The notes: a model not told the origin generated them from the letters alone. Counted from the first letter of the stretch, positions 33,855 through 42,236 are shown. The stretch is DNA of 53,883 nt from Actinomycetota bacterium (GCA_004563715.1 SIRX01000075.1:1-53883); one strand, 5' to 3'. Numbers and translations are program-made.

Positions 33855-34315
33855 AAACCGCCCGGGAGCGTCTGCGGCGCGGGAGCGTCCGCTTTTCGAA
33901 GTTCTCCGTCGTGGGGTTCTCCAACGCCGTGGTGGACATCGGGACGTTGAACCTGCTGCTCTGGCTCGAGCCCACCCGGGAGGCGTGGCTGCTCTCCGTC
34001 TACAATGGTGTGGCGCTGGTGCTGGCGAATATCAACAGCTACCTATGGAACTCCCTGTGGACCTTCCGGGGACGCTCCAACTTCGGGCGCCGCCAGAACC
34101 TGCTGTTCTTCCTGCAAGCCCTGATCAACATCTCCGTCAGCAACGGTTTGTTTTATCTGCTCGTTCGGTTTCTGCTCGTCTACGACGTGGTGCCGGGCTG
34201 GCTCGCCGGAAACACCGCGAAGATCATCTCTATCGCGGTCGCCTCGTTTATCAGCTTTTTCCTGATGCGCTACCTGGTCTTCTCGCACAAGCGGTGGTTC
34301 AACGGCCGCTTGTAA
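33851..34315 (+). CDS. GtrA family membrane protein
   Basis: This 154-residue protein has four apolar segments in the GtrA pattern (FSVVGFSNAVVDIGTLNLLL, ANINSYLWNSLWTFRGRS, LINISVSNGLFYLLV, SFISFFLMRYLVFSHKRWF). GtrA proteins are thought to move lipid-linked sugars across the membrane, which fits the preceding GT4 gene. The start TTG at 33851 overlaps the glycosyltransferase stop (TTGA). The N-terminus is Arg-rich. Confidence 0.88.
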   Translation: MKTARERLRRGSVRFSKFSVVGFSNAVVDIGTLNLLLWLEPTREAWLLSVYNGVALVLANINSYLWNSLWTFRGRSNFGRRQNLLFFLQALINISVSNGLFYLLVRFLLVYDVVPGWLAGNTAKIISIAVASFISFFLMRYLVFSHKRWFNGRL

Positions 34316-34338
34316 GAGCATCGGACGCGTGCTAAATT
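34310..34338 (+). promoter_or_regulatory. Promoter for the tRNA cluster
   Basis: TTGTAA (34310-34315) and TAAATT (34333-34338) are 17 bases apart. The first tRNA begins 19 bases downstream. The -35 overlaps the gtrA stop. The same -10 TAAATT occurs in front of tyrS. Confidence 0.55.
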
Positions 34339-34357
34339 AGTGCAGCGCGAAAGCAAT

Positions 34358-34430
34358 GCGGAAGTAGCTCAGCTGGTAGAGCATCACCTTGCCATGGTGA
34401 GGGTCGCGGGTTCGAATCCCGTCTTCCGCT
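34358..34430 (+). tRNA. tRNA-Gly (anticodon GCC)
   Basis: The 73-base cloverleaf has acceptor arm GCGGAAG paired with CTTCCGC, a D arm (GTAGCTCAGCTGGTAGAGC), an anticodon stem CACC/GGTG enclosing TTGCCAT (anticodon GCC), and the T arm TTCGAAT. The 3' discriminator is T and CCA is not encoded. Confidence 0.95.
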
Positions 34431-34475
34431 CTGGCCGCGGGGCCGCAGGCTTCGCCTCTGGCAGGCCGTGGTATT

Positions 34476-34546
34476 GGCGGCATGGCCGAGTGGTTAGGCA
34501 AGGGTCTGCAAAACCCTGTACCCCGGTTCGATTCCGGGTGCCGCCT
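34476..34546 (+). tRNA. tRNA-Cys (anticodon GCA)
   Basis: The 71-base cloverleaf has acceptor arm GGCGGCA paired with TGCCGCC, an anticodon loop with GCA in the stem GGGTCTGCAAAACCC, and the T arm GTTCGATTC. The U discriminator fits Cys. Confidence 0.95.
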
Positions 34547-34558
34547 CTTGGCGGGAAC

Positions 34559-34630
34559 GGGCGATTAGCTCAGGGGGAGAGCGCTTCCTTGACGCGGAAG
34601 AGGTCAGTGGTTCGAATCCACTATCGCCCA
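34559..34630 (+). tRNA. tRNA-Val (anticodon GAC)
   Basis: The 72-base cloverleaf has acceptor arm GGGCGAT paired with ATCGCCC and an anticodon stem CTTCC/GGAAG with loop TTGACGC, giving anticodon GAC. The T arm is GTTCGAATC. The discriminator is A. Confidence 0.95.
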
Positions 34631-34741
34631 CCCTCATAACCGGCCGCTGCTCCTTGTCTCCCCGAACCCGACAGGCGCGTATCCTTTGCGGGTAAAATCC
34701 AGGGGGATTATTGTTTCTTATAGACACCCGGAGGATCTCAG

Positions 34742-36667
34742 ATGACGGTAGTCAAGCTACCCGACGGTAGAGAGTTGGAGGTAGAGCCCGGCGATAGGGC
34801 GCGGGACGTGGCCGAGAGGATCGGCAAGCGGCTCGCGCGCGACGCCGTGGTGGCGAAGCTGGATGGGGAGGTGGTGGACCTCGATGCCCCGGTGGAGGGG
34901 GGGGAGGAGTTCGAGGTCGTAACCGGCGACTCGCCGGAGGGGCTCTACGTGCTGCGCCACTCCACGGCCCACGCGATGGCGCAGGCCATCCTGGAGCTGT
35001 ACCCGGGCAGCAAGCTCACCATCGGGCCGCCCATAGAGAACGGCTTTTACTACGACATCGAGGTCAACGGCCGCATCACCGACGAGGACCTGCCGCGCAT
35101 CGAGGAGCGGATGCGCGAGATCTCCGAGCGCGATCTCCCCATATACTGCGAGCGGGTCTCGAAGGCGGAGGCCGAAGAGCTCTACAGGGACAACCCCTAC
35201 AAGCTGGAGCTCATAGAAGACCTCGAAGACGGCGACATCACGATGTACCGCCAGGGAGATTTCTTCGACCTGTGCCGCGGGCCGCACGTCCCGAGCACGG
35301 GACGGCTCGGGGCGTTCAAGCTCCAGAACATCGCCGGGGCCTACTGGCGTGGCGACGAGAAGAACACCATGCTCACCCGCATCTACGGCACGGCCTGGCC
35401 GACGGAGAAACAGCTCAAGGCGTACCTGCGGCGGCTGGAGGAAGCTAAAGCCCGGGACCACCGCAAGCTCGGACGCGAGCTGGAGCTCTTCACCTTCTCC
35501 CCGGACGTGGGCGCGGGCGTGCCGCTCTTTATGCCGAAGGGCGAGACGGTGCGGCACCTGATGGAAGCTTACGTGCGGGAGGTGCAGACCCGCCACGGCT
35601 ACGACCACGTCTGGACCGGCCACCTGGTAAACGAGAAGCTCTATGAGAAGTCCGGCCACCTGGAGCACTACCTGGACTCCATGTACCCGCCGATGGTGGA
35701 CGGGGAGACCCGGTACCGGCTCAAGCCGATGAACTGCCCGAGCCATATGACGCTCTTCAACTCGCGGGCGCACTCCTACCGGGACCTGCCGGTGCGCTAC
35801 GCCGAGTTCGCCACGCTCTACCGCTACGAGAAAAGCGGCGAGCTGAACGGCCTCACCCGGGTACGCAGCCTTACCCAGGACGATGCCCACGTGTTCTGCA
35901 CCGAGGACCAGGTTCAGGAAGAGTTCGCGGGGGCGTTGGAGATCATCCGCGAGGTACTGGACACCTACGGCTTTACCGACTACCGGGTGCAGCTCTCCAT
36001 GCGCGACCCGGACGACACCAAGTACATCGCCGACGAGGAGAAGTGGGGCCGGGCCGAGCGGGAGCTGCGCGAGGCGCTCGATACCGCCGGCATCCAGTAC
36101 GAGGAGGTCTCCGGCGAGGCGGCGTTCTACGGCCCGAAGGCCGACTTCATGGCGAAGGATGTGCTCGGCCGGGAGTGGCAGCTCTCGACCATCCAGGTGG
36201 ACTTTATCCAGCCCGCCCGGCTCGGCTGCGAGTACGTGGGCGAGGACGGGGAGACGCACACCCCGGTCCTGTTGCACCGGGCGGTAACGGGCTCCACGGA
36301 GCGCTTTCTGGCCGTCCTCATCGAGCACTACGCCGGGTCCTTCCCGCTGTGGCTCGCGCCGGTGCAGGCCGTCGTCATCCCGGTCGCCGACCGGCACCTC
36401 GACTACGCCCGCCGGGTGCAGGAGGAGCTTTCGGAGGTTGGCTTGCGGGTCGAGGTGGACGGCTCGCAGAACAGCATGCAGAAGAAAATCCGGGAGAACG
36501 CCCGCCAGAAAGTGCCGTACCTCCTGATCGTGGGCGACAGGGAGGTTCAGGACGGGACGGTCAACGTCCGGCGCCGGGGCGACAAGGGGCAGGAGGCGTT
36601 GAAGGTCGGCGATTTTGCGCGAAGCGCGGTAAAAGAGGTCGCGTCGCGAGATTCTCGATTCTTATAG
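34742..36667 (+). CDS. thrS: Threonyl-tRNA synthetase
   Basis: This 641-residue class II enzyme attaches threonine to tRNA-Thr. It has an N-terminal TGS domain (about 1-61), an editing domain (HSTAHAMAQAILELYPG and IGPPIENGFYYDIEV), the catalytic core with motif 2 (YRYEKSGELNGLTRVRSLTQ) and motif 3 (HRAVTGSTERF), and a C-terminal anticodon-binding domain (VIPVADRHLDYARRVQEEL). Zinc ligands are in MNCPSHM and AVTGS-adjacent residues. The start is ATG at 34742 with GGAGG upstream. It heads the translation cluster and ends in the promoter of infC. Confidence 0.97.
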   Translation: MTVVKLPDGRELEVEPGDRARDVAERIGKRLARDAVVAKLDGEVVDLDAPVEGGEEFEVVTGDSPEGLYVLRHSTAHAMAQAILELYPGSKLTIGPPIENGFYYDIEVNGRITDEDLPRIEERMREISERDLPIYCERVSKAEAEELYRDNPYKLELIEDLEDGDITMYRQGDFFDLCRGPHVPSTGRLGAFKLQNIAGAYWRGDEKNTMLTRIYGTAWPTEKQLKAYLRRLEEAKARDHRKLGRELELFTFSPDVGAGVPLFMPKGETVRHLMEAYVREVQTRHGYDHVWTGHLVNEKLYEKSGHLEHYLDSMYPPMVDGETRYRLKPMNCPSHMTLFNSRAHSYRDLPVRYAEFATLYRYEKSGELNGLTRVRSLTQDDAHVFCTEDQVQEEFAGALEIIREVLDTYGFTDYRVQLSMRDPDDTKYIADEEKWGRAERELREALDTAGIQYEEVSGEAAFYGPKADFMAKDVLGREWQLSTIQVDFIQPARLGCEYVGEDGETHTPVLLHRAVTGSTERFLAVLIEHYAGSFPLWLAPVQAVVIPVADRHLDYARRVQEELSEVGLRVEVDGSQNSMQKKIRENARQKVPYLLIVGDREVQDGTVNVRRRGDKGQEALKVGDFARSAVKEVASRDSRFL

Positions 36668-36694
36668 ACACAAGTAGCGCGAGCGGAGTATAAT
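36665..36694 (+). promoter_or_regulatory. Strong promoter for infC-rpmI-rplT
   Basis: TAGACA (36665-36670, five of six -35 bases) and a perfect TATAAT (36689-36694) are separated by 18 bases. The -35 overlaps the thrS stop codon. Transcription would begin near 36701, giving a leader of about 95 bases. Confidence 0.7.
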
Positions 36695-36700
36695 AACCTT

Positions 36701-36794
36701 TGTTGTGGGGTCTGCGCCCGTTCGGCGCCTCATCGAAGCAGGTTCGAGCGGAGTTTGCAGACCCGAAATTTAGTTTTGGAAGGAGTGGTGCACA
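36701..36794 (+). ncRNA. Structured 5' leader of infC mRNA (candidate autoregulatory)
   Basis: The stem GGGTCTGC (36708-36715) with GCAGACCC (36757-36764) encloses two smaller hairpins: GCGCC/GGCGC (36714-36728) and CGAA/TTCG (36734-36746). The latter fits the enclosing stem, but the former competes for its last two bases. The Shine-Dalgarno AAGGAG at 36780-36785 lies 15 bases beyond the closing stem. infC and rplT operons in other bacteria are regulated by mRNA leaders that bind L20 or by IF3 itself; this one does not match a sequence I know. Confidence 0.5.
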
Positions 36795-37358
36795 GTAGCC
36801 GCTGAAGAAGAGCCGCGGATCAACGGCCAGATCCGGGCCCGCTCGGTACGGTTGATCTCCGAGAGCGGGGAGCAACTGGGGATAAAGCACATTCGGGAGG
36901 CGATGGACTACGGCGAGAGGGCGGACCTGGACCTCGTCGAGGTCGCGCCGAACGCCAACCCGCCGGTCGTACGCCTGATGGACTACGGCAAGTACAAGTA
37001 TCAGAAGGAGCAGGCCCGCAAGGCCGCCCGCAAAAAGCAGGTGACCATCAACGTCCGGGAGATAAAGCTCCGGCCCAAGATCGGGGACCACGACTTCGAG
37101 ACGAAGAAGGGTCACGTCCAGCGCTTCCTGAAGGGCGGCGACAAGGTAAAGGTGACGATCATGTTCCGGGGCCGCGAGGTTCAGCACCCGGAGTTGGGCG
37201 AGCGGCTGCTGCGACGGCTGGCGAATGACCTGGAGGAGATCGGGCGCATCGAGAGCCAGCCCAACCTCGACGGGCGCAACATGGTGATGGTCATGGCCCC
37301 GAAGAAGGAGGCCGCCAAACCCGCGGAAGACCGGGAGAAGAGCGCCTCCCGCAACTGA
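36795..37358 (+). CDS. infC: Translation initiation factor IF-3 (non-canonical start)
   Basis: This ~187-residue protein has both IF3 domains: N-domain INGQIRARSVRLISE..., the linker DYGKYKYQKEQARKAARKKQ and the C-domain IKLRPKIGDHDFETK. IF3 discriminates start codons on the 30S subunit. In frame, no ATG, GTG or TTG occurs between the upstream AAGGAG (36780-36785) and the IN of the N-domain. The codon at the right distance is GTA (36795-36797); ATC at 36819 and TTG at 36852 are the other possibilities, but the latter would delete the first strand. Non-canonical starts used for autoregulation are known in other infC genes. The start is the uncertain part. Confidence 0.9.
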   Translation, partial: VAAEEEPRINGQIRARSVRLISESGEQLGIKHIREAMDYGERADLDLVEVAPNANPPVVRLMDYGKYKYQKEQARKAARKKQVTINVREIKLRPKIGDHDFETKKGHVQRFLKGGDKVKVTIMFRGREVQHPELGERLLRRLANDLEEIGRIESQPNLDGRNMVMVMAPKKEAAKPAEDREKSASRN

Positions 37359-37392
37359 CCCGGCCGTCTGGTACACTCTGATCCGCTGTAGC

Positions 37393-37452
37393 GGGCGGCC
37401 TTCGCTGGCCGCTCCGGGGCGACACGGCCTCGACTCCCGTGCCGCGAGCCCC
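37393..37452 (+). ncRNA. Two stacked hairpins between infC and rpmI
   Basis: GCGGCC (37395-37400) pairs with GGCCGC (37407-37412), extended by one wobble pair and a G-C pair. Next, GGGGC (37416-37420) pairs with GCCCC (37448-37452) and encloses CACGG/CCGTG (37423-37441). Then 23 bases to the rpmI ribosome site. There is no T-run, so a control element or processing structure is more likely than a terminator. Confidence 0.4.
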
Positions 37453-37487
37453 TGTAACCGGTAACGTAGAGAAACGTGGAGGAAAAC

Positions 37488-37685
37488 ATGCCGAAGATGA
37501 AGTCCCACCAGGGCGCGAGCGGGCGCTTCAAGGTCGGGAAAAAGGGGAAGGTCCGGCGCCGCCGGGCCGGCCACAACCACATCCTGGAGAAGAAGCACCC
37601 CAAACGCAAGCGCCGCCTGAACAGCGAGACGGCCGTCAGTGCCGCCGACGAGAAGCGCGTCAAGCGCCTGCTGGGGGTGAGGTAG
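37488..37685 (+). CDS. rpmI: Ribosomal protein L35
   Basis: This 65-residue large-subunit protein is strongly basic with the family pattern MPKMKSHQGASGRFKVGKKG and RRRAGHNHILEKK. The start is ATG at 37488, 5 bases after GTGGAGG. Its length matches the family. It sits between infC and rplT as in many bacteria. Confidence 0.96.
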   Translation: MPKMKSHQGASGRFKVGKKGKVRRRRAGHNHILEKKHPKRKRRLNSETAVSAADEKRVKRLLGVR

Positions 37686-37686
37686 C

Positions 37687-38049
37687 ATGGCCCGCACCGC
37701 GCGCAGCGTCCACGCCCGTAAAAAGCGCCGGAAGGTGCTGGAGCAGGCCAAGGGCTACCGGGGGACAAAGCATACCTCGTACAAGCGGGCCAAGGAGCAG
37801 GTCTGGAAGAGCGGCGTCTACGCCTACGAGGGCCGCAAGCAGCGCAAACGAGACTTCCGGTCGCTCTGGATCCAGCGCATCAACGCCGCCGCCCGGGAGC
37901 ACGGCATGTCGTACTCGCAGTTCATTCACGGGGTGCGCTTCGCCGAGATAGACCTGGACCGCAAGATCCTGGCCGACCTCGCCGCCACCGAGCCCGCGGC
38001 TTTCGCCGCCGTGGCCGAGAAGGCGAAGGACGCCCTGCAGGCCGCGTAG
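37687..38049 (+). CDS. rplT: Ribosomal protein L20
   Basis: This 120-residue protein has the L20 pattern: MARTARSVHARKKRRKVLEQ at the start, then YRGTKHTSYKRAKEQV and RRDFRSLW-like residues (KRDFRSLWIQRINAA). It binds 23S rRNA early in assembly. The ATG at 37687 lies one base after the rpmI stop, so the two are coupled. Confidence 0.97.
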   Translation: MARTARSVHARKKRRKVLEQAKGYRGTKHTSYKRAKEQVWKSGVYAYEGRKQRKRDFRSLWIQRINAAAREHGMSYSQFIHGVRFAEIDLDRKILADLAATEPAAFAAVAEKAKDALQAA

Positions 38050-38070
38050 AGACCGCGCCGCCGCAGGCCA

Positions 38071-38742
38071 GTGATCGGGCTCAAGCGGGCGGCGAAGCTC
38101 CAGCAGAAGAAGCACCGGGAGGCCGAGAAGCTGTTTCTGGCCGAGGGGGAGGCCCTGATCCGGGAGTCCCCCGAACCTCCCCAACAACTCTTCGATGATG
38201 CGGAGTCCCTGCGGCGGCTCTCGACCCTGAAGACCCCGACCGGTCCGGTCGGGGTCTTTCCTTTTCTGGACGTGCCGGTAGCAGGGTTGCTGGCTGACTG
38301 CGACCGGATAGCACTGCTGCACGGCGTCCAGGACCCCGGCAACGTGGGGACCATGATCCGGGCCGCCCACGCCTTCGACGCCGGGGTGGCCTTATCTTAC
38401 GGTTGCGCCGACCTGTACAACCCCAAAACGGTCCGGGCCACCATGGGCTCCATCTTCCACGCCCCCGTAGCCCGGGAGCTGGACACCGGAGATTTCTTGC
38501 GGGCCGCGCGCGAAGCAGGTTTTGCCGCCGTTGCCGCCATGCCTGAGGGAGAAAAAAGCCCCCGGACACTACCCGGCGGGCCTCTGATCGTGGTGATCGG
38601 TGCCGAGGGCGGTGGGCTGCCGGAGGAGGTGGTGGCCCGCTGCGACGTGCCGGTATCCATCCCCTCACGGGCGGCCTCGCTCAACGCCGCGATGGCGGCT
38701 GCCATCCTGCTCTACGAGGCGTATATGCGTGTGCTACCATAG
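38071..38742 (+). CDS. SpoU/TrmH-family RNA 2'-O-methyltransferase
   Basis: This 223-residue knotted methyltransferase has motif 1 DPGNVGTMIRAAHAF, motif 2 VIGAEGGGLPEEV and motif 3 SIPSRAASLNAAMAAAILLYEA. The N-terminal substrate-binding part (KRAAKLQQKKHREAEKLFLAEGEAL) is short. Enzymes in this position next to rplT and pheST in actinobacteria act on 23S rRNA, so that is the likely target. The start is GTG at 38071; it ends 8 bases before pheS. Confidence 0.9.
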   Translation: MIGLKRAAKLQQKKHREAEKLFLAEGEALIRESPEPPQQLFDDAESLRRLSTLKTPTGPVGVFPFLDVPVAGLLADCDRIALLHGVQDPGNVGTMIRAAHAFDAGVALSYGCADLYNPKTVRATMGSIFHAPVARELDTGDFLRAAREAGFAAVAAMPEGEKSPRTLPGGPLIVVIGAEGGGLPEEVVARCDVPVSIPSRAASLNAAMAAAILLYEAYMRVLP

Positions 38743-38750
38743 CGCACCAT

Positions 38751-39779
38751 ATGTCGGTCACAGGGCGCATAGAAGAGGTTAAATCCGAGGCGCTCCGGGC
38801 TGTCGCCGGCGCGGGTTCGACGGCGGAGTTGGAGAACGCCCGCGTCAAGTACCTCGGCCGCTCGGCGGAGCTTACCGACATCAAGAAGAGCATCGGCAAG
38901 CTCCCCCCCGAAGATCGCAAAGAGGTAGGCCGGGTCTCGAACGTAGCGTCGCGCGAGATAGAGAGCGCTCTGGCTTCCAGGACGAAAGCCCTCGCCGCCG
39001 CCGAAAGGGAAGCCCGGTTGCGGGAAGAGGCGGTGGACGTGACGCTGCCCGGGGTGCCGTACCCGAAGGGGCACCTGCACCCCACGCTCCGGGTCATAGA
39101 CGAGGTCGTGGATTTCTTCGTGGGGCTCGGCTACCGGGTGGCCGAGGGGCCGGAGGCCGAGACCGACTACTACAACTTCACCGCGCTCAACATCCCGCCG
39201 GGCCACCCGGCGCGCAGCGAGCACGACACCTTCTTCCTCGACGAGGGGCTGGTATTGCGGACCCACACCTCGCCGGTCCAAATCCGGACGATGCTCGAAG
39301 GGGAGCCGCCGGTCTACGTGGTGGTACCCGGCAGGACCTACCGGCGCGACTCCGACCCGACCCACACCCCGATGTTCCACCAGATCGAGGGCCTCGCGGT
39401 GGACCGCGGCCTCACCCTGGCCCACCTCAAGGGCACCCTGGCGGCGATGGCCCGCCACGTCTTCGGGGAGGGGCTGAAGGTCCGGCTCCGGCCGGGCTAC
39501 TTCCAGTTCGTCGAGCCGGGCGTCGAGATGGACCTGAGCTGCTTTGTCTGTGACGGCACGGACCCCAACTGCAAGGTCTGCAAGGGGGCCGGGTGGCTGG
39601 AGATGCTCGGCGCGGGCATGGTCGACCCCGCGGTGCTCGAAGAGGTCGGCTACGACCCGGAAGAGTACACCGGCTTCGCCTTCGGGATGGGGCCGGACCG
39701 GATGGCGATGGTCAAGTACGGCATCCCGGACCTCCGTATGTTCTTCGAGGGCGACCTGCGCTTCCTGAAGCAGTTCTAG
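38751..39779 (+). CDS. pheS: Phenylalanyl-tRNA synthetase, alpha subunit
   Basis: This 342-residue subunit carries the class II active site: ETDYYNFTALNIPPGHPARS, YRRDSDPTHTPMFHQIEG (motif 2) and GFAFGMGPDRMAMVKYG (motif 3). A CFVC...CKVC pair (near residues 264-278) looks like a zinc site seen in many bacterial PheS. The N-terminal coiled coil binds tRNA. The start is ATG at 38751. The beta subunit follows after 18 bases. Confidence 0.97.
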   Translation: MSVTGRIEEVKSEALRAVAGAGSTAELENARVKYLGRSAELTDIKKSIGKLPPEDRKEVGRVSNVASREIESALASRTKALAAAEREARLREEAVDVTLPGVPYPKGHLHPTLRVIDEVVDFFVGLGYRVAEGPEAETDYYNFTALNIPPGHPARSEHDTFFLDEGLVLRTHTSPVQIRTMLEGEPPVYVVVPGRTYRRDSDPTHTPMFHQIEGLAVDRGLTLAHLKGTLAAMARHVFGEGLKVRLRPGYFQFVEPGVEMDLSCFVCDGTDPNCKVCKGAGWLEMLGAGMVDPAVLEEVGYDPEEYTGFAFGMGPDRMAMVKYGIPDLRMFFEGDLRFLKQF

Positions 39780-39797
39780 TCAAAGAGGAGTGAGACC

Positions 39798-42236
39798 TTG
39801 CGCGTTCCGTTAAGCTGGCTCCGCGAGTACGTGGACTTCGACCTCTCGACCGGCGAGCTGGTCGAGCTCATCTCCCTGCGCGTGCAGGAGGTGGACGGCG
39901 TCTCACGCCTCGGGGTCCTCGAAGGCGAGGTCGTCGTCGGCGAGGTGGTGGAGTTCGGGCCCCACCCCAACGCCGACCGGCTGTCGGTCGCGAAGGTAAA
40001 CCTCGGCGGGCGGGAGGTCCAGATCGTGGCCGGCGCTCCGAACCCCTACCCCGGCGCCCGGGTCCCCGTGGTGCTGCCCGGCAGCGTCATGGCCGACGGC
40101 ACGAAGCTGAAAAAGGCGAAGCTGCGGGGCCTGGAGTCCTACGGGATGATGATGAGCGAGCGGGAGCTGGGGATCTCCCAGGAGCACACCGGCATACTGC
40201 TCCTGGACGACACCTGCGAGGCCGGCTCTCCGGTCGAAGACTACTTCCCGGTGGGCGAGACGGTGCTGGAGATAGACGTCTTTCCCAACCGGCCGGATTT
40301 GTGGGGCATGATCGGGGTGGCCCGGGAGCTGGCCGCGCTGCTGCATACGGAGCTGCGCATCCCCGAGCCGGCCTTCGGTACCGGCGGCGAACCCACGGAA
40401 GCCTACACGCTCCGGGTCGAGGCGGAAGACCTCTGTCCCCGGTACGACCTGCGCCGGGTGTCCGGCGTGGAACCCGGCAGGGTCGCCCCGCTGGAGATGC
40501 GGCGCCGGATCTTCGCCGCCGGGATGCGGCCCATCAACGCGGTGGTGGACGCCACCAACTACGTCATGCTGGAGACCGGCCAGCCCATCCACGTCTTCGA
40601 CGCGAAGCTGGTCCGCGAGGGGATCGTCGTCCGCCGGGCGCGTTCGGGCGAAGAGATAACCCTCCTCGACGGCTCCGTCCGAACCCTCGACGAGGAGATG
40701 CTCCTGATCGCCGACGAGGAACGGGGCCTGGTCATCGCCGGGGTCATGGGGGCTGAGGAGGCGGAGGTGGGCGACGAGACCACCGACGTGCTCGTAGAGG
40801 TCGCCAACTTCGACGGCCGCAACATCCTGGAGACCTCCCAGAAGCTCGGGCTCCGCACCGACGCCTCCGGGCGCTTCGAGCGCGGCCTGGACCCGAACAT
40901 GGTCGGTTACGCGATGGACCGGGTCACGGGCCTGCTGGCAGAGGAAACCGGGGGCCGGGCAGCCGCCGATACATTGAGCCACTACCCGGAGCCGGTGGTG
41001 CCCTGGGAAGTGCCGCTGCGCCTGGAACGGGCGAAGTTGCTGCTCGGCATGCCGGTCGAGAAAGAGGAGGCAACCGGCATTCTCCGCTCGTTGGGCTGCG
41101 AGATCCAGGGCGAAGACGGCCGGCTGGTGGCTGGAGTACCGACGTTCCGGCGGGATCTACGCCGGGAGGCCGACCTGATCGAAGAGTTGGGGCGGCTTAT
41201 GGGTCTCGACCGCGTACCGGAAGACCTGCCGGGCGTCCCGCAACCGGGAGGGCTGACCTCCGGGCAGCGCAAGACCCGGCTCCTGCGCCGGACGCTGGCC
41301 GACCTGGGGCTGGCCGAGGCTATAACCTACCCCTTTGGGCCCGACCGCTGGTGGCGGGACCTCGGCCTCGATAGCCACGGAGACGTGGTGCGGTTGAAGA
41401 ACCCTCTGAGCCAGGAGGGGAGCAACCTGCGTTCCACGCTGCTGCCGGGGCTGCTCGATGCCGCCGCCCGCAACCGCGCCTTCGGGCTGCGCGGTGGAGC
41501 ACTGTTCGAGGTGGGGCGGGTGTTTCTGTCCAACGCGCCGGAGGACCGGGACGCTTCGCTCCGGTTCCGGCTTACTGGAGAGCTACCGGCTTCGGCTTCC
41601 GCCAGCGGCCTCATGGGCGTCCAAGAGTACCCCAGGGTGGGGGCGGTGCTCGCCGGTATCTTGCAACCGGCGGGCTGGAACGTGGCCGAGCGGCGGGCTG
41701 GCTTTTTCGAGGCTAGGGGTCTCGTGGAGCGGCTCGTGCCCGGGGCTACTTTCGAGCCCGGTGGCGGGGGCTTCCTGCATCCAGGACGCCGCGCGGCGGT
41801 CCGGGTGGATGGCGTGGAAGCCGGGTGGGTCGGGGAGCTGCACCCCGAGGTCGCCGGAAAGTTTGGGCTGGAGGGCTGGCCGGCCGCGGCCTTCGAGTTG
41901 GACGCGGAGATCTGCGAGCCGGACCCGGAACCGCGTTTCGAGGCGTATGCCAACGTTCCGGCGGTCGGGCGCGACCTGGCGGTCGTCGTGGACCGGCAGG
42001 TCCGGGTCGGAGACCTGCTGGAGGGCGTGCGGTCGCTCCGAAGCCCTCTGCTAAAGGAGCTTCGCGTCTTCGACGTGTACGAGGGCGGACAGGTGCCCGA
42101 GGGGAAAAAGAGCGTCGCCCTGAGCTTCACTTTCCAGGGCGAGGAGACCCTCACCGACGAAACGGTCAACGACGAGATGGGCCGTGTATCGGGCCTGCTG
42201 GAAGCGGAGTTCGGCGCCAGCGTTAGAACTTCCTAG
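39798..42236 (+). CDS. pheT: Phenylalanyl-tRNA synthetase, beta subunit
   Basis: This 812-residue subunit has an EMAP-type tRNA-binding domain (about 40-150, GPHPNADRLSVAKV), the B3/4 editing domain (DATNYVMLETGQPIHVFDA), the B5 domain, a catalytic-like core, and the C-terminal anticodon-binding FDX-ACB domain (YANVPAVGRDLAVVVDRQV). The start is TTG at 39798 (MRVPLSWLREYVDFDL) with AGAGGAG upstream. Its length is typical. Confidence 0.97.
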   Translation: MRVPLSWLREYVDFDLSTGELVELISLRVQEVDGVSRLGVLEGEVVVGEVVEFGPHPNADRLSVAKVNLGGREVQIVAGAPNPYPGARVPVVLPGSVMADGTKLKKAKLRGLESYGMMMSERELGISQEHTGILLLDDTCEAGSPVEDYFPVGETVLEIDVFPNRPDLWGMIGVARELAALLHTELRIPEPAFGTGGEPTEAYTLRVEAEDLCPRYDLRRVSGVEPGRVAPLEMRRRIFAAGMRPINAVVDATNYVMLETGQPIHVFDAKLVREGIVVRRARSGEEITLLDGSVRTLDEEMLLIADEERGLVIAGVMGAEEAEVGDETTDVLVEVANFDGRNILETSQKLGLRTDASGRFERGLDPNMVGYAMDRVTGLLAEETGGRAAADTLSHYPEPVVPWEVPLRLERAKLLLGMPVEKEEATGILRSLGCEIQGEDGRLVAGVPTFRRDLRREADLIEELGRLMGLDRVPEDLPGVPQPGGLTSGQRKTRLLRRTLADLGLAEAITYPFGPDRWWRDLGLDSHGDVVRLKNPLSQEGSNLRSTLLPGLLDAAARNRAFGLRGGALFEVGRVFLSNAPEDRDASLRFRLTGELPASASASGLMGVQEYPRVGAVLAGILQPAGWNVAERRAGFFEARGLVERLVPGATFEPGGGGFLHPGRRAAVRVDGVEAGWVGELHPEVAGKFGLEGWPAAAFELDAEICEPDPEPRFEAYANVPAVGRDLAVVVDRQVRVGDLLEGVRSLRSPLLKELRVFDVYEGGQVPEGKKSVALSFTFQGEETLTDETVNDEMGRVSGLLEAEFGASVRTS

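Noticed and set aside
34640-34741. T-box riboswitch in front of thrS (also considered at pheS and tyrS)
   Set aside because: The leaders are too short and lack the conserved T-box core, and tyrS and pheS have almost no leader.
34757-36397. 546-codon minus-strand ORF
   Set aside because: It is antisense to thrS and has no ribosome site or family match.
37416-37452. tmRNA-like 5' motif GGGGCGACACGGCCTCGAC
   Set aside because: There is no tag-peptide frame or matching 3' end. The stretch folds into a simple hairpin between infC and rpmI.
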